DNA of 14,784 bases from Xanthobacteraceae bacterium. GTDB taxonomy: Bacteria; Pseudomonadota; Alphaproteobacteria; Rhizobiales; Xanthobacteraceae. The stretch is from contig JAUSIF010000309.1 in the NCBI GenBank assembly GCA_030648135.1, positions 1-14,784 on the forward strand, given 5' to 3'. Below the pieces are notes generated by a model. That model was not told the origin of the DNA and searched no databases. It saw only the letters and a list, made by a program, of their open reading frames with translations. The translations under genes were made by a program, and so were the position numbers. Numbering within the stretch: the stretch's first letter is position 1; each line of letters opens with the position of its first letter. This document shows positions 1 to 7,890 of the stretch, piece after piece.

Positions 1-894
1 TTTTTCTCGGCCACCATGCCGCCGGAAATCCAGCGCCTGGTCGGCGCCTTTCTGTCCAATCCGGTGCGGGTGGAAGTCTCCCGCCCCGCCTCCACCGTCG
101 CCGCCACCGCGCAGACGCTGGTTGCCTCCGCCGCCGATCCGGAAAAGAAGCGCGAGGTGCTGCGCCGGCTCATCCGCGGCGCCGAAAATTTGAAGAACGG
201 CATCATTTTCTGCAACCGCAAGACCGAAGTGTCGAAGCTGCACCGCACGCTGGTGCGCGACGGATTTTCCGCGATCGCGCTGCACGGCGACATGGACCAG
301 CGCTCGCGCACCAAAGCGCTCGAGGCGTTCCGCAACGGCGAGATCACGCTGTTGGTCGCGAGCGACGTGGCCGCGCGCGGGCTCGACATTCCCGAGGTCA
401 GCCACATTTTCAATTTCGACGTGCCGCATCACGCCGAGGATTACGTGCATCGCATCGGCCGCACCGGCCGCGCCGGGCGCACCGGCACCGCCATCATGCT
501 GGTGTCGTCGGCGGACTCGAAGTCGCTCACCGCGATCGAAAACCTGATCGGCCAGAAGATTCCCTGGAGCGGCGAGCCGGCCCGGGCGGAGCAAGACGGC
601 GATCACGGCCGGCACAGCCGCGACAGCCGGAAAGGCGGTTCGCGCCGGGAACCGAGACACCGGGGACCCGCGCGACGCCAAGAGCCCAGACCTCAAGAGC
701 CCGTGCGACAGCAAGAGCAGCCGCGGGACCAAGCGCAGCCGCGGGCCCAAGCGCAGCCGCGTGACCAAGCGCAGCCGCGTGGCGAACAGCCGCGGGGCCA
801 CGGTAAGCCCCAGCCGGCGCTCGCCTCCACCGAGGCGGAGCCTTCGCATCTGCCCGCTTTTCTTTTGCGGCCGGTTCCGCTCAAGACGGAATAA
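1..894 (+). CDS. DEAD-box ATP-dependent RNA helicase, RhlE-like, 3' part only
   Basis: The frame is open from base 1 and begins FFSATM, which is helicase motif III (SAT), so the N-terminal RecA domain with the Walker A and DEAD motifs lies upstream of the window. The second RecA domain is complete. Motif IV (GIIFCNRK) is at about residues 67-74 of the visible part, motif V (SDVAARGLDIPEV) at about 121-133, and motif VI (HRIGRTGRAG) at about 150-159. These proteins unwind or remodel RNA with ATP, typically in ribosome assembly or RNA decay with the degradosome. After about residue 195 the protein becomes a basic, disordered tail rich in R, Q, P, G and E. It includes a tandem QPR(D/A/G)QA repeat, as expected for a low-complexity RNA-binding extension. 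The family call is firm. The RhlE subtype rests on similarity around SATMPPEIQRL and is less certain. Confidence 0.93.
   Translation, partial: FFSATMPPEIQRLVGAFLSNPVRVEVSRPASTVAATAQTLVASAADPEKKREVLRRLIRGAENLKNGIIFCNRKTEVSKLHRTLVRDGFSAIALHGDMDQRSRTKALEAFRNGEITLLVASDVAARGLDIPEVSHIFNFDVPHHAEDYVHRIGRTGRAGRTGTAIMLVSSADSKSLTAIENLIGQKIPWSGEPARAEQDGDHGRHSRDSRKGGSRREPRHRGPARRQEPRPQEPVRQQEQPRDQAQPRAQAQPRDQAQPRGEQPRGHGKPQPALASTEAEPSHLPAFLLRPVPLKTE
718..799 (+). repeat. 18-bp in-frame tandem repeat in the helicase tail
   Basis: Four near-identical units beginning CAGCCGCG start at 718, 736, 754 and 772, an exact 18-bp period. A fifth partial copy starts at 787, where the period shortens to 15 bp. In the helicase frame they encode QPRDQA, QPRAQA, QPRDQA, QPRGE and QPRG. 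Unit and frame are compatible (18 = 6 codons), so copy-number change would lengthen or shorten the disordered RNA-binding tail without a frameshift. The repeat boundaries are read directly. Length polymorphism is inference. Confidence 0.85.
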
Positions 895-915
895 GCGGCG
901 GTTTTGCGGGCTTTT

Positions 916-928
916 CCGGCATCGCCGG
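916..928 (+). terminator. Weak candidate terminator hairpin after the helicase gene
   Basis: CCGGC-ATC-GCCGG is a 5-bp stem with a 3-nt loop, 21 bases after the helicase stop. It is followed by GCTTTGAGATTT, only a poor T-rich tract. It could end helicase transcription weakly. A Rho-dependent end or read-through into the cyclase gene is equally possible. Confidence 0.3.
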
Positions 929-1005
929 GCTTTGAGATTTACCGCTTGTTCACACCGTTTTCCTAAGTTCCCGGCCGAAGGGTGGGACGGGCCCTGCCCC
1001 AGGAC

Positions 1006-1033
1006 GGGGGGAGCCGCCGCAGAAGCGGCGCTC
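1006..1033 (+). promoter_or_regulatory. Shine-Dalgarno-like GGGGGGAG followed by a stable hairpin before the GGDEF start
   Basis: The only strong purine-rich site upstream of the cyclase ATG (1041) is GGGGGGAG at 1006-1013, about 27 bases away, which is too far for normal use. Between them is a stem: GAG (1011-1013), a bulged C, then CGCCGC (1015-1020), an AGAA loop, GCGGCG (1025-1030) and CTC (1031-1033). Folding would shorten the effective distance to about 7 nt, but would bury the last three bases of the purine run. CCCC at 997-1000 could instead pair with GGGG at 1006-1009. Structures were read by eye and no energies were computed. Confidence 0.35.
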
Positions 1034-1040
1034 GCTAGTA

Positions 1041-2096
1041 ATGAGCGATCACGACGAGTTTGCTCGCACGCTCGCCAATGCCGAAACCGCCTTGGGTCAG
1101 ATCCGGGCGCTGGGGCACCAGGCCACCCCGCGCAATTTCGAGATCTGGTACACCTACGCCACCGGCCACAATCAGGCGCTCAACCAGAGCATCAACGAGA
1201 CGCTGGTCGGCGAAGGCCGGCTCACCGAGCAGGACCTCGGCCGCATCTACGACAAGCATCTGTCGGCGATCCGTTTTGTCGATCGGATCGACGAGGTTGG
1301 AGCCCGGATCATCGGCGAGATCGATCAAGTAAAATCCATGATCAGCGTTGCCATCGACTCGGCCGACCACTATTCCAAGTCGCTCTCCGGCGCGAAGAAA
1401 GAGATGAGCAATCCCCTCGAACGCGAGCAATTGCGGCTGATCGTCGAGACGCTGGTGCGCGCGACCAAAGAGGTGGAAGAGGCGAACCATTCGCTGCAGA
1501 AACGCCTGGTCGATTCCCGCCAGGAGATCAACACGCTGCAGGAAAATCTCGAGGTGGTGCGCACCGAGTCGCTCACCGATCCGCTCACCACGCTCGCCAA
1601 CCGGAAATTCTTCGAAGACGCGATTACGCGCATGATCGAGGAGGCCGAGGCCAAGGGCACGTCGTTCTCGGTCGTCCTCACCGACATCGACCAATTCAAG
1701 AAGTTCAACGACACCTACGGCCATCTCACCGGCGACCAGGTGCTGCGTCTGGTCGCCATGGCGTTGAAACAGAACGTCAAGGGCCAGGACGTCGCCGCCC
1801 GCTACGGCGGCGAGGAGTTCGTGGTGCTGTTGCCGAAGACCGCGCTGATGGCGGCGGTGACCGTCGCCGACCACATCCGCCGCGCGGTCATGGGCAAGGA
1901 GCTGATGCGCCGCTCGACCGGCGAGACGCTCGGCCGGGTCACGATCTCGCTCGGGGTGGCGAGCTGGCAAAAGGGCGACACCGTCGCCGCGCTGTTGGAG
2001 CGGGCCGATTCCTGCCTCTATGCCGCCAAGCGCGCGGGCAGGAATTGCGTGATCGCCGAGACCGCGCTCGATGCGTCGGTGGCGCAAGTGGCCTGA
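1041..2096 (+). CDS. GGDEF-domain diguanylate cyclase
   Basis: This 351-residue soluble protein should make the second messenger cyclic di-GMP from two GTP. The C-terminal half is a GGDEF domain. It starts near ESLTDPLTTLANRKFF (about residues 175-190), with the metal-binding aspartate in LTDIDQFKKFNDTYGH and the active-site motif GGEEF at 256-260. The N-terminal region (PRNFEIWYTYATGHN, residues about 31-45) resembles a segment common in alphaproteobacterial cytoplasmic cyclases. It is followed by a heptad-like, probably coiled-coil stretch (about 125-175) that would dimerise the enzyme. No transmembrane segment or phosphodiesterase (EAL) domain is seen. The allosteric I-site, usually RxxD five residues before GGEEF, reads KGQD, so product inhibition may be weakened. 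ATG 1041 is the only start in this frame that keeps the N-terminal region. It lacks a normally spaced Shine-Dalgarno site. Confidence 0.92.
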   Translation: MSDHDEFARTLANAETALGQIRALGHQATPRNFEIWYTYATGHNQALNQSINETLVGEGRLTEQDLGRIYDKHLSAIRFVDRIDEVGARIIGEIDQVKSMISVAIDSADHYSKSLSGAKKEMSNPLEREQLRLIVETLVRATKEVEEANHSLQKRLVDSRQEINTLQENLEVVRTESLTDPLTTLANRKFFEDAITRMIEEAEAKGTSFSVVLTDIDQFKKFNDTYGHLTGDQVLRLVAMALKQNVKGQDVAARYGGEEFVVLLPKTALMAAVTVADHIRRAVMGKELMRRSTGETLGRVTISLGVASWQKGDTVAALLERADSCLYAAKRAGRNCVIAETALDASVAQVA

Positions 2097-2153
2097 CGAT
2101 CGGGGCGCTTGGATCGAAAATTCGATTGGATCGGTTCGCGGGCGCGCACGCGA
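2097..2153. other. Convergent intergenic gap with a small palindrome
   Basis: These 57 bases separate the converging cyclase and sufA stops. They contain the perfect palindrome ATCGAA-AA-TTCGAT (2113-2126), too short-looped and without a T-tract to be a convincing intrinsic terminator on either strand. No other structure stands out. Confidence 0.3.
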
Positions 2154-2540
2154 TCAGGCGTGGCGCTCGACGATTTCGGCCTTGGCTGGCGTGAGCGAGA
2201 CCGACTCGCCGCAGCCGCAGGCGGAAGTCTCGTTCGGATTGCGGAACACGAACCGCGCCGACAGCTTGTCGACGGTAAAATCCATCTCGGTGCCGAACAA
2301 AAACAGGATCGCCTTGGGATCGATCAGCACGCGCACGCCCTTGGCCTCGACCACCTCGTCGCCTTTGGCGGCCTGGTCGGCGAGATCCATGGTGTAGGTC
2401 ATGCCGGCGCAGCCGCCCTTTTTCAGGCCTAGGCGCACGCCGGCGACCGGCTTGCCGGCGCGGGCGATGATCTCGCGGATGCGCGCGGCCGCCGCGTCGG
2501 TGACGTTCAGAACCGCGGGCTTGGGATGAACTTCGTTCAT
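2154..2540 (-). CDS. sufA: SufA/IscA/HesB-type iron-sulfur carrier protein
   Basis: This A-type carrier takes Fe-S clusters from the SufBCD scaffold and passes them to apo-enzymes in the cytoplasm. Counting from ATG 2540 the protein is 128 residues, a usual family length. The three conserved cysteine ligands are visible: C44 in GGCAGMTYTMD, and C108 and C110 in the C-terminal CGCGES motif. I chose ATG 2540 because the protein then opens with a short tail before LNVTDAAAARI, where the fold begins. A TTG at 2561 in the same frame would add seven residues but has no better ribosome site. The gene is the last of the operon, 30 bases after the DUF59 gene. SufA, IscA and ErpA are hard to separate by sequence alone; the suf context decides the name. 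Confidence 0.93.
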   Translation of the reverse strand: MNEVHPKPAVLNVTDAAAARIREIIARAGKPVAGVRLGLKKGGCAGMTYTMDLADQAAKGDEVVEAKGVRVLIDPKAILFLFGTEMDFTVDKLSARFVFRNPNETSACGCGESVSLTPAKAEIVERHA

Positions 2541-2570
2541 GGCCTTACCTATAGCGGACAACAGTTAAGG

Positions 2571-2966
2571 TCACCAGAGATTGAGCGCAAGGCGCGCCTC
2601 CTCCGACATGCGGCTCTGATCCCAGGGCGGGTCGAACACCACATTGACCTTCACCGGGCCCACGCCCTGAACGGAAGCGACCGCGTTCTCGACCTGGCCG
2701 GGCAGCTCGACCGCGGCCGGGCAATTGGGCGAGGTCAAGGTCATGTCGACGGTGACGGAACGGTCGTCGGCGATGTCGACGCGATAGATCAGGCCGAGCT
2801 CGTAGATGTCGGATGGAATCTCCGGGTCATAGACGGTCTTGAGCGAGGCCACGATGTCGTCGGTGAGCCGCGCCAGATCATCCGCCGGGATCGCAGATTT
2901 GATCGTGGGCGCGTGCGGCGCCGCGGGCGCCGGCAGATCCGTCTTCATGGTCGTATCCTTGCTCAT
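2571..2966 (-). CDS. DUF59/MIP18-family SUF-system Fe-S assembly protein (SufT-like)
   Basis: This is a 131-residue small protein of the DUF59 (MIP18/PaaD-like) family, which takes part in Fe-S cluster maturation and is commonly encoded inside suf operons. The domain begins near residue 35. It shows the signature YDPEIPSDIYELGLIY (DPE at 47-49) and TLTSPNCPAA with the conserved cysteine C82. About 30 N-terminal residues rich in Ala/Pro precede it. The ATG at 2966 overlaps the sufS stop as ATGA and has AGGA 8 nt upstream. A second in-frame ATG at 2948 also has AGGA 7 nt upstream, so either may be used. A longer reading frame to 3095 runs back into sufS and is unlikely to be translated. The molecular role (scaffold helper or carrier) cannot be fixed from sequence. 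Confidence 0.9.
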   Translation of the reverse strand: MSKDTTMKTDLPAPAAPHAPTIKSAIPADDLARLTDDIVASLKTVYDPEIPSDIYELGLIYRVDIADDRSVTVDMTLTSPNCPAAVELPGQVENAVASVQGVGPVKVNVVFDPPWDQSRMSEEARLALNLW

Positions 2967-4216
2967 GCGAACAAATCCTGCGCCTTGAGCAGCGCTTCGG
3001 CAAGCACGTCGATCTCCTCGGGCGTATTGTAGAGCGCGAACGAGGCGCGACAAGTGGCGGTGGCGCCGAACCGGTTGAGCAACGGCAACGCGCAATGGGT
3101 ACCGGCGCGCACCGCCACGCCGGAACGGTCGATCACGGTGGCGACGTCGTGCGGATGGGCGCCTTTCATCTCGAAGGAGATGATGGCGCCCTTCTCGCGC
3201 GGGCGGCCGAAAATGCGCAAGCTATTGATGCGCGACAGCCGCTCGGTCGCGAGCTTCAACAGTTCGTCCTCGTGGGCGCGAATGCGGGCCTTGCCGAGCG
3301 CGCGCACATAGTCGATGGCGGCGGCCAAGCCGATCGCCGGCACGATCGCGGGCGTGCCGGCTTCGAACTTGTGCGGCGGATCGCCGTAGGTCACGACATC
3401 CTGCGTCACTTCCCGGATCATCTCGCCGCCGCCATTGAAGGGCGGAAGCTCGTCCAACCATTTGCGTTTGGCATAGAGCGCGCCGATGCCCGACGGCCCA
3501 TACAGCTTGTGGCCGGTGAAGACATAGAAGTCGCAGTCGATGTCCTGCACGTCGACATTGAGATGCACCGCCGCCTGGCTGCCGTCGAGCAGCACAGGCA
3601 CGCCGTGCGCGTGGGCGATCTTCACCACCTCTTTCACCGGCACGATGGTGCCGAGCGCGTTCGACATGTGGGTGACGGCGACGATTTTGGTGCGCGGCGT
3701 GAACAGCTTCTCGAACTCGTCGAGCAGGAAATTGCCGTCGTCATCGACCGGCGCCCATTTGATCACGGCGCCCTTGCGCTCGCGGTGAAAGTGCCAGGGT
3801 ACGATGTTGGAATGGTGCTCCAGGATCGAGAGGATAATCTCGTCGCCCGCCTTGATGTGAGCGAGGCCGAAGCTATAGGCGACGAGATTGATCGCCTCGG
3901 TGGCATTGCGGGTGAAGATAATCTCGGCGGAGGAGCCGGCGTTAAGATATCTGCGCACGGTCTCGCGCGCGTTCTCGTAGGCCTCGGTCGCGGCATTGGC
4001 GAGAAAATGCAGGCCGCGGTGCACATTGGCATATTCGTTCTCGTAGACCTCGCGCATGCGGTCGAGCACCGCGCGCGGCTTCTGTGCCGAGGCGGCGTTG
4101 TCGAGATAGACCAGCGGCTTGCCGTAGACCTGGCGCGAGAGGATCGGAAAATCCGCGCGCACGCGGGCGACGTCATAGGCGCCGTTCTTGACCGCGGGGT
4201 GCATCCATTCGCTCAT
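2963..4216 (-). CDS. sufS: SufS cysteine desulfurase (class II)
   Basis: This 417-residue PLP enzyme removes sulfur from L-cysteine, giving alanine and an enzyme persulfide that feeds SufBCD. Visible landmarks are the N-terminal FPILSRQVYGKPLVYLDNAA, HHSN at 134-137, the PLP-contacting DGSQ at 211-214, the Schiff-base lysine K237 in TGHKLYGP, and the catalytic C375 in RAGTHCALPL. A short active-site loop marks the SufS rather than the IscS/NifS subgroup. Where many SufS proteins read RAGHHCA, this one reads RAGTHCA. Both ends overlap neighbours: the start shares ATGA with the end of sufD, and the stop shares ATGA with the DUF59 gene, which implies translational coupling. A GGAG lies 8 nt before the start. 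No SufE gene is in the window, so its usual sulfur-acceptor partner must be elsewhere or replaced. Confidence 0.97.
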   Translation of the reverse strand: MSEWMHPAVKNGAYDVARVRADFPILSRQVYGKPLVYLDNAASAQKPRAVLDRMREVYENEYANVHRGLHFLANAATEAYENARETVRRYLNAGSSAEIIFTRNATEAINLVAYSFGLAHIKAGDEIILSILEHHSNIVPWHFHRERKGAVIKWAPVDDDGNFLLDEFEKLFTPRTKIVAVTHMSNALGTIVPVKEVVKIAHAHGVPVLLDGSQAAVHLNVDVQDIDCDFYVFTGHKLYGPSGIGALYAKRKWLDELPPFNGGGEMIREVTQDVVTYGDPPHKFEAGTPAIVPAIGLAAAIDYVRALGKARIRAHEDELLKLATERLSRINSLRIFGRPREKGAIISFEMKGAHPHDVATVIDRSGVAVRAGTHCALPLLNRFGATATCRASFALYNTPEEIDVLAEALLKAQDLFA

Positions 4217-5550
4217 GCGGCGTGCTCCCGCGCGGCGAGCCAGTCGGCGGCACGCGCCAGCAACGCCTCGCGCAAGGCCTCGTGCGGAACCGCCTCCATC
4301 GCTTCGCCGATGAACGCGCGAATGAGCAGCGCCTCCGCCTCCTTGCGCGGGATGCCGCGGGCGCGCAAGTAGAACAAGAGATTTTCATCGAGCGCGCCAG
4401 CGGTTGCGCCGTGGCCGCACACCACGTCGTCGGCGTAGATTTCGAGCTCGGGCTTGTTGTCGGCTTCGGCCGCATCGCCGAGCAGGAGGGCCGCCGACAT
4501 CATCTTGGCATCGGTCTTCTGCGCGCCCGGGCGCACCACGATCTTGCCCTGGAACACCCCGCGGCTTTCGTCGTCGAGGGCGGACTTGAACATTTCGCGG
4601 CTGCTGCAGCCCTGCGTCATGTGATCGACGTAGAGCGTGGTGTCGGCGTGTTGTTTCCGGCGCAACAGCGTCGCGCCGGAAAGCCGCGTCTCGCTGCCCG
4701 CGCCGGTGCAACGCAGAAAAACCGATTGGCGCGAGACCGCGGCGCCGACAGTCAGCGAGCAGGTGTGGAGTTTTGCCTGCGCGCCGATGTCCGCGAGAAC
4801 CGTCGCGAGGTGGATCGCCGCGTCGCCCTCGGCCTGGACGCGCACGTATTCGAGCCAGGCCTTGTCGCCGAGCTGCATCTCGGCCGTCGTGTTGGCCTGA
4901 TAGGCGACGCCGTCCGGCCCTTCGAAACTTTCGATCACGGTCGCGATCGCGCCCTCGCCGACGACAACGAGCGTGCGCGCGTAAGCGGCGGCGGCGGCCG
5001 CGCCGGTGAACAGGTGGCGGACGTGGATCGGGCGCGCCAGTTTCGAGCCCGCGGCAAGCCCGATCACAATGCCGTCAGCGACAAAGGCGGTATTGAGCGC
5101 GAGCGTCGCGTCGTAGTACGGCGGCAGCAGCCGTCCGATTCGCGATGCAAGCGCATGGCCCTCGGCGAGAGCGCGGGAAAGCGGCAGGATGGTCAGGCCC
5201 GCTTCGGGCTGAACGAGATCGGAGAGTTCACCCACGAAGCTACCATTGATGAGGGTGACGCGGCGTACATCGACGCCCGGAAGCGGATCGAATTTTTTCG
5301 CGCGAGCGAACGTAGCTTTGTCGGGCGGATCAGCGAGCGGGGCCGCCTCGCGCAGGAGCGTGCGCAAATCGGTGTATTTCCATTCCTCGATCCGGCGGTG
5401 CGGAAGCCCGCCTTCGACGAAGGCGGCGAGCGCTTGTTCGCGCAGGCGCGCGAAAGCCGGCCCCCCCGGCAGGCGCTTTTTCGCGCTTTGATAATCCGCG
5501 GCGAGCGCCTGTTCGGCGGCGGTGCGGATCGGCCGGACTTCGGCGTTCAT
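4213..5550 (-). CDS. sufD: SufD, subunit of the SufBCD Fe-S scaffold complex
   Basis: SufD is paralogous to SufB and pairs with it as a beta-helix heterodimer on the SufC ATPase. It supports iron entry and cluster building. Starting at ATG 5550 the protein has 445 residues. The N-terminal helical part contains GGLPHRRIEEWKYTDLRTLL (about 47-66), a family hallmark. The C-terminal core has TTLYVDHMTQGCSSREMFKS (about 304-323) and ELEIYADDVVCGHGATAG (368-385). H380 there lines up with the functionally important His360 of E. coli SufD. The start is supported by GAGGAA a few bases upstream and by a 10-base gap after the sufC stop. A 30-codon in-frame extension to 5640 would lie inside sufC and was rejected. 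The stop overlaps the sufS start (ATGA). Confidence 0.96.
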   Translation of the reverse strand: MNAEVRPIRTAAEQALAADYQSAKKRLPGGPAFARLREQALAAFVEGGLPHRRIEEWKYTDLRTLLREAAPLADPPDKATFARAKKFDPLPGVDVRRVTLINGSFVGELSDLVQPEAGLTILPLSRALAEGHALASRIGRLLPPYYDATLALNTAFVADGIVIGLAAGSKLARPIHVRHLFTGAAAAAAYARTLVVVGEGAIATVIESFEGPDGVAYQANTTAEMQLGDKAWLEYVRVQAEGDAAIHLATVLADIGAQAKLHTCSLTVGAAVSRQSVFLRCTGAGSETRLSGATLLRRKQHADTTLYVDHMTQGCSSREMFKSALDDESRGVFQGKIVVRPGAQKTDAKMMSAALLLGDAAEADNKPELEIYADDVVCGHGATAGALDENLLFYLRARGIPRKEAEALLIRAFIGEAMEAVPHEALREALLARAADWLAAREHAA

Positions 5551-5560
5551 CGCGCTTTCC

Positions 5561-6316
5561 TCACGCGGCTTCCGTTTCGAGCGCGGCATAGCCGCACGCT
5601 TCCAGCTCCTGCGCAAGCTCGGGCCCGCCCGAACGCACAATCTTGCCCTTGGCCATCACGTGCACGATGTCGGGCACGATGTGGTTCAAGAGCCGCTGGT
5701 AGTGGGTGATGACGATGATGGCGCGCTCCTTCGAGCGCAGCTTGTTCACGCCCTCGGCCACGATCTTGAGCGCGTCGATGTCGAGGCCGGAATCGGTCTC
5801 GTCGAGCACGCACAGCTTCGGCTCCAACAGCGCCATCTGCAAAATCTCGTTCCGCTTTTTCTCGCCGCCGGAGAAGCCGACATTGACCGCGCGCTTCAGC
5901 ATGTCCTGGTCGATGCCGAGCCCGCCCGCCTTCTCGCGCACCAGGCGCAGGAACTCGGGCGTGGAAAGCTCCGCCTCGCCCCTGCGCTTCTTCTGCGCAT
6001 TGAGTGCGGTGCGCAGAAACGTCATGGTGGCGACGCCGGGGATTTCGAGCGGATACTGGAAGGCGAGAAAGATACCTTTGGCTGCGCGCTCGTCGGGCGC
6101 GAGCTCAAGCAAGTCCTTGCCCTCGTAACGCACGCTGCCCTGGGTGACCTCGTAGCCGGGCTTGCCGGCGAGCACGTAGGACAGCGTCGATTTGCCGGAA
6201 CCGTTCGGGCCCATGATGGCATGGACCTCGCCCGCCTTCACGGTGAGATCGAGGCCTTGCAGGATTTCCTTGCCGCCCACGTCGGCGTGCAGGTTCTTGA
6301 TTTCAAGCAGGTTCAT
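5561..6316 (-). CDS. sufC: SufC, ABC-type ATPase of the SufBCD complex
   Basis: This 251-residue cytoplasmic ABC ATPase has no membrane partner; its ATP hydrolysis drives shape changes in SufB/SufD during cluster assembly. All nucleotide-binding motifs are intact: Walker A GPNGSGKST (36-44), Q-loop Q87 in AFQYPLEIPG, signature FSGGEKKR (148-155), Walker B CVLDETDSGLD (169-179) with E173, and H-loop H205 in VITHYQRLL. The FSGGEKKRNEI and ETDSGLDIDAL wording is specific to SufC among ABC proteins. The start at 6316 has a GAGAAGG ribosome site. It lies 39 bases after sufB and 10 bases before sufD. Confidence 0.97.
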   Translation of the reverse strand: MNLLEIKNLHADVGGKEILQGLDLTVKAGEVHAIMGPNGSGKSTLSYVLAGKPGYEVTQGSVRYEGKDLLELAPDERAAKGIFLAFQYPLEIPGVATMTFLRTALNAQKKRRGEAELSTPEFLRLVREKAGGLGIDQDMLKRAVNVGFSGGEKKRNEILQMALLEPKLCVLDETDSGLDIDALKIVAEGVNKLRSKERAIIVITHYQRLLNHIVPDIVHVMAKGKIVRSGGPELAQELEACGYAALETEAA

Positions 6317-6355
6317 TGGATGATCTTGCCTTCTCTTTGATGACGGCGATGCGGT

Positions 6356-7825
<1,470 letters not shown>

Positions 7826-7890
7826 TTTCTTCTCCTCATCCTCGCGGTTTCAAGGACCGCAACGTGGGGGGCTTATGGGTAATTCAGCTT
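7826..7890 (-). other. Intergenic spacer between desulfurase gene and sufB with small hairpin
   Basis: This 65-base spacer holds the sufB ribosome site (GGATGAGGAG on the minus strand) next to the ATG. Just upstream is a 5-bp stem, GCGGT (7844-7848) with ACCGC (7856-7860) and a 7-nt loop. No T-tract follows, so it is not a terminator. It could mark an mRNA processing or stability boundary within the operon, but nothing proves that. Confidence 0.3.

Noticed and set aside
718..799. Tandem repeats considered as a CRISPR array or iterons
   Set aside because: The units are contiguous, with no spacers, and lie in frame within a low-complexity protein tail.
761..2194. Plus-strand frame of 477 codons spanning the helicase tail and the cyclase
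   Set aside because: It crosses two real genes and the gap between them in another frame, is arginine-rich and low-complexity, and has no motifs. The GGDEF frame is clearly the coding one.
3095..4372. Long plus-strand open frame (425 codons) opposite sufS
   Set aside because: Same reason. Its composition (rich in H, R, A, G, D) is that of an antisense shadow, and it crosses the sufS/sufD junction.
5551..5640. N-terminal extension of SufD by 30 residues
   Set aside because: The extension is arginine-rich and embedded in the sufC coding region. ATG 5550 has a good GAGGAA site and fits the family N-terminus.
4222..5709. Long plus-strand open frame (495 codons) opposite sufD
   Set aside because: It mirrors sufD and has no recognisable domain. 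Such frames are a by-product of strong GC third-position bias, and the sufD motifs on the other strand are unmistakable.
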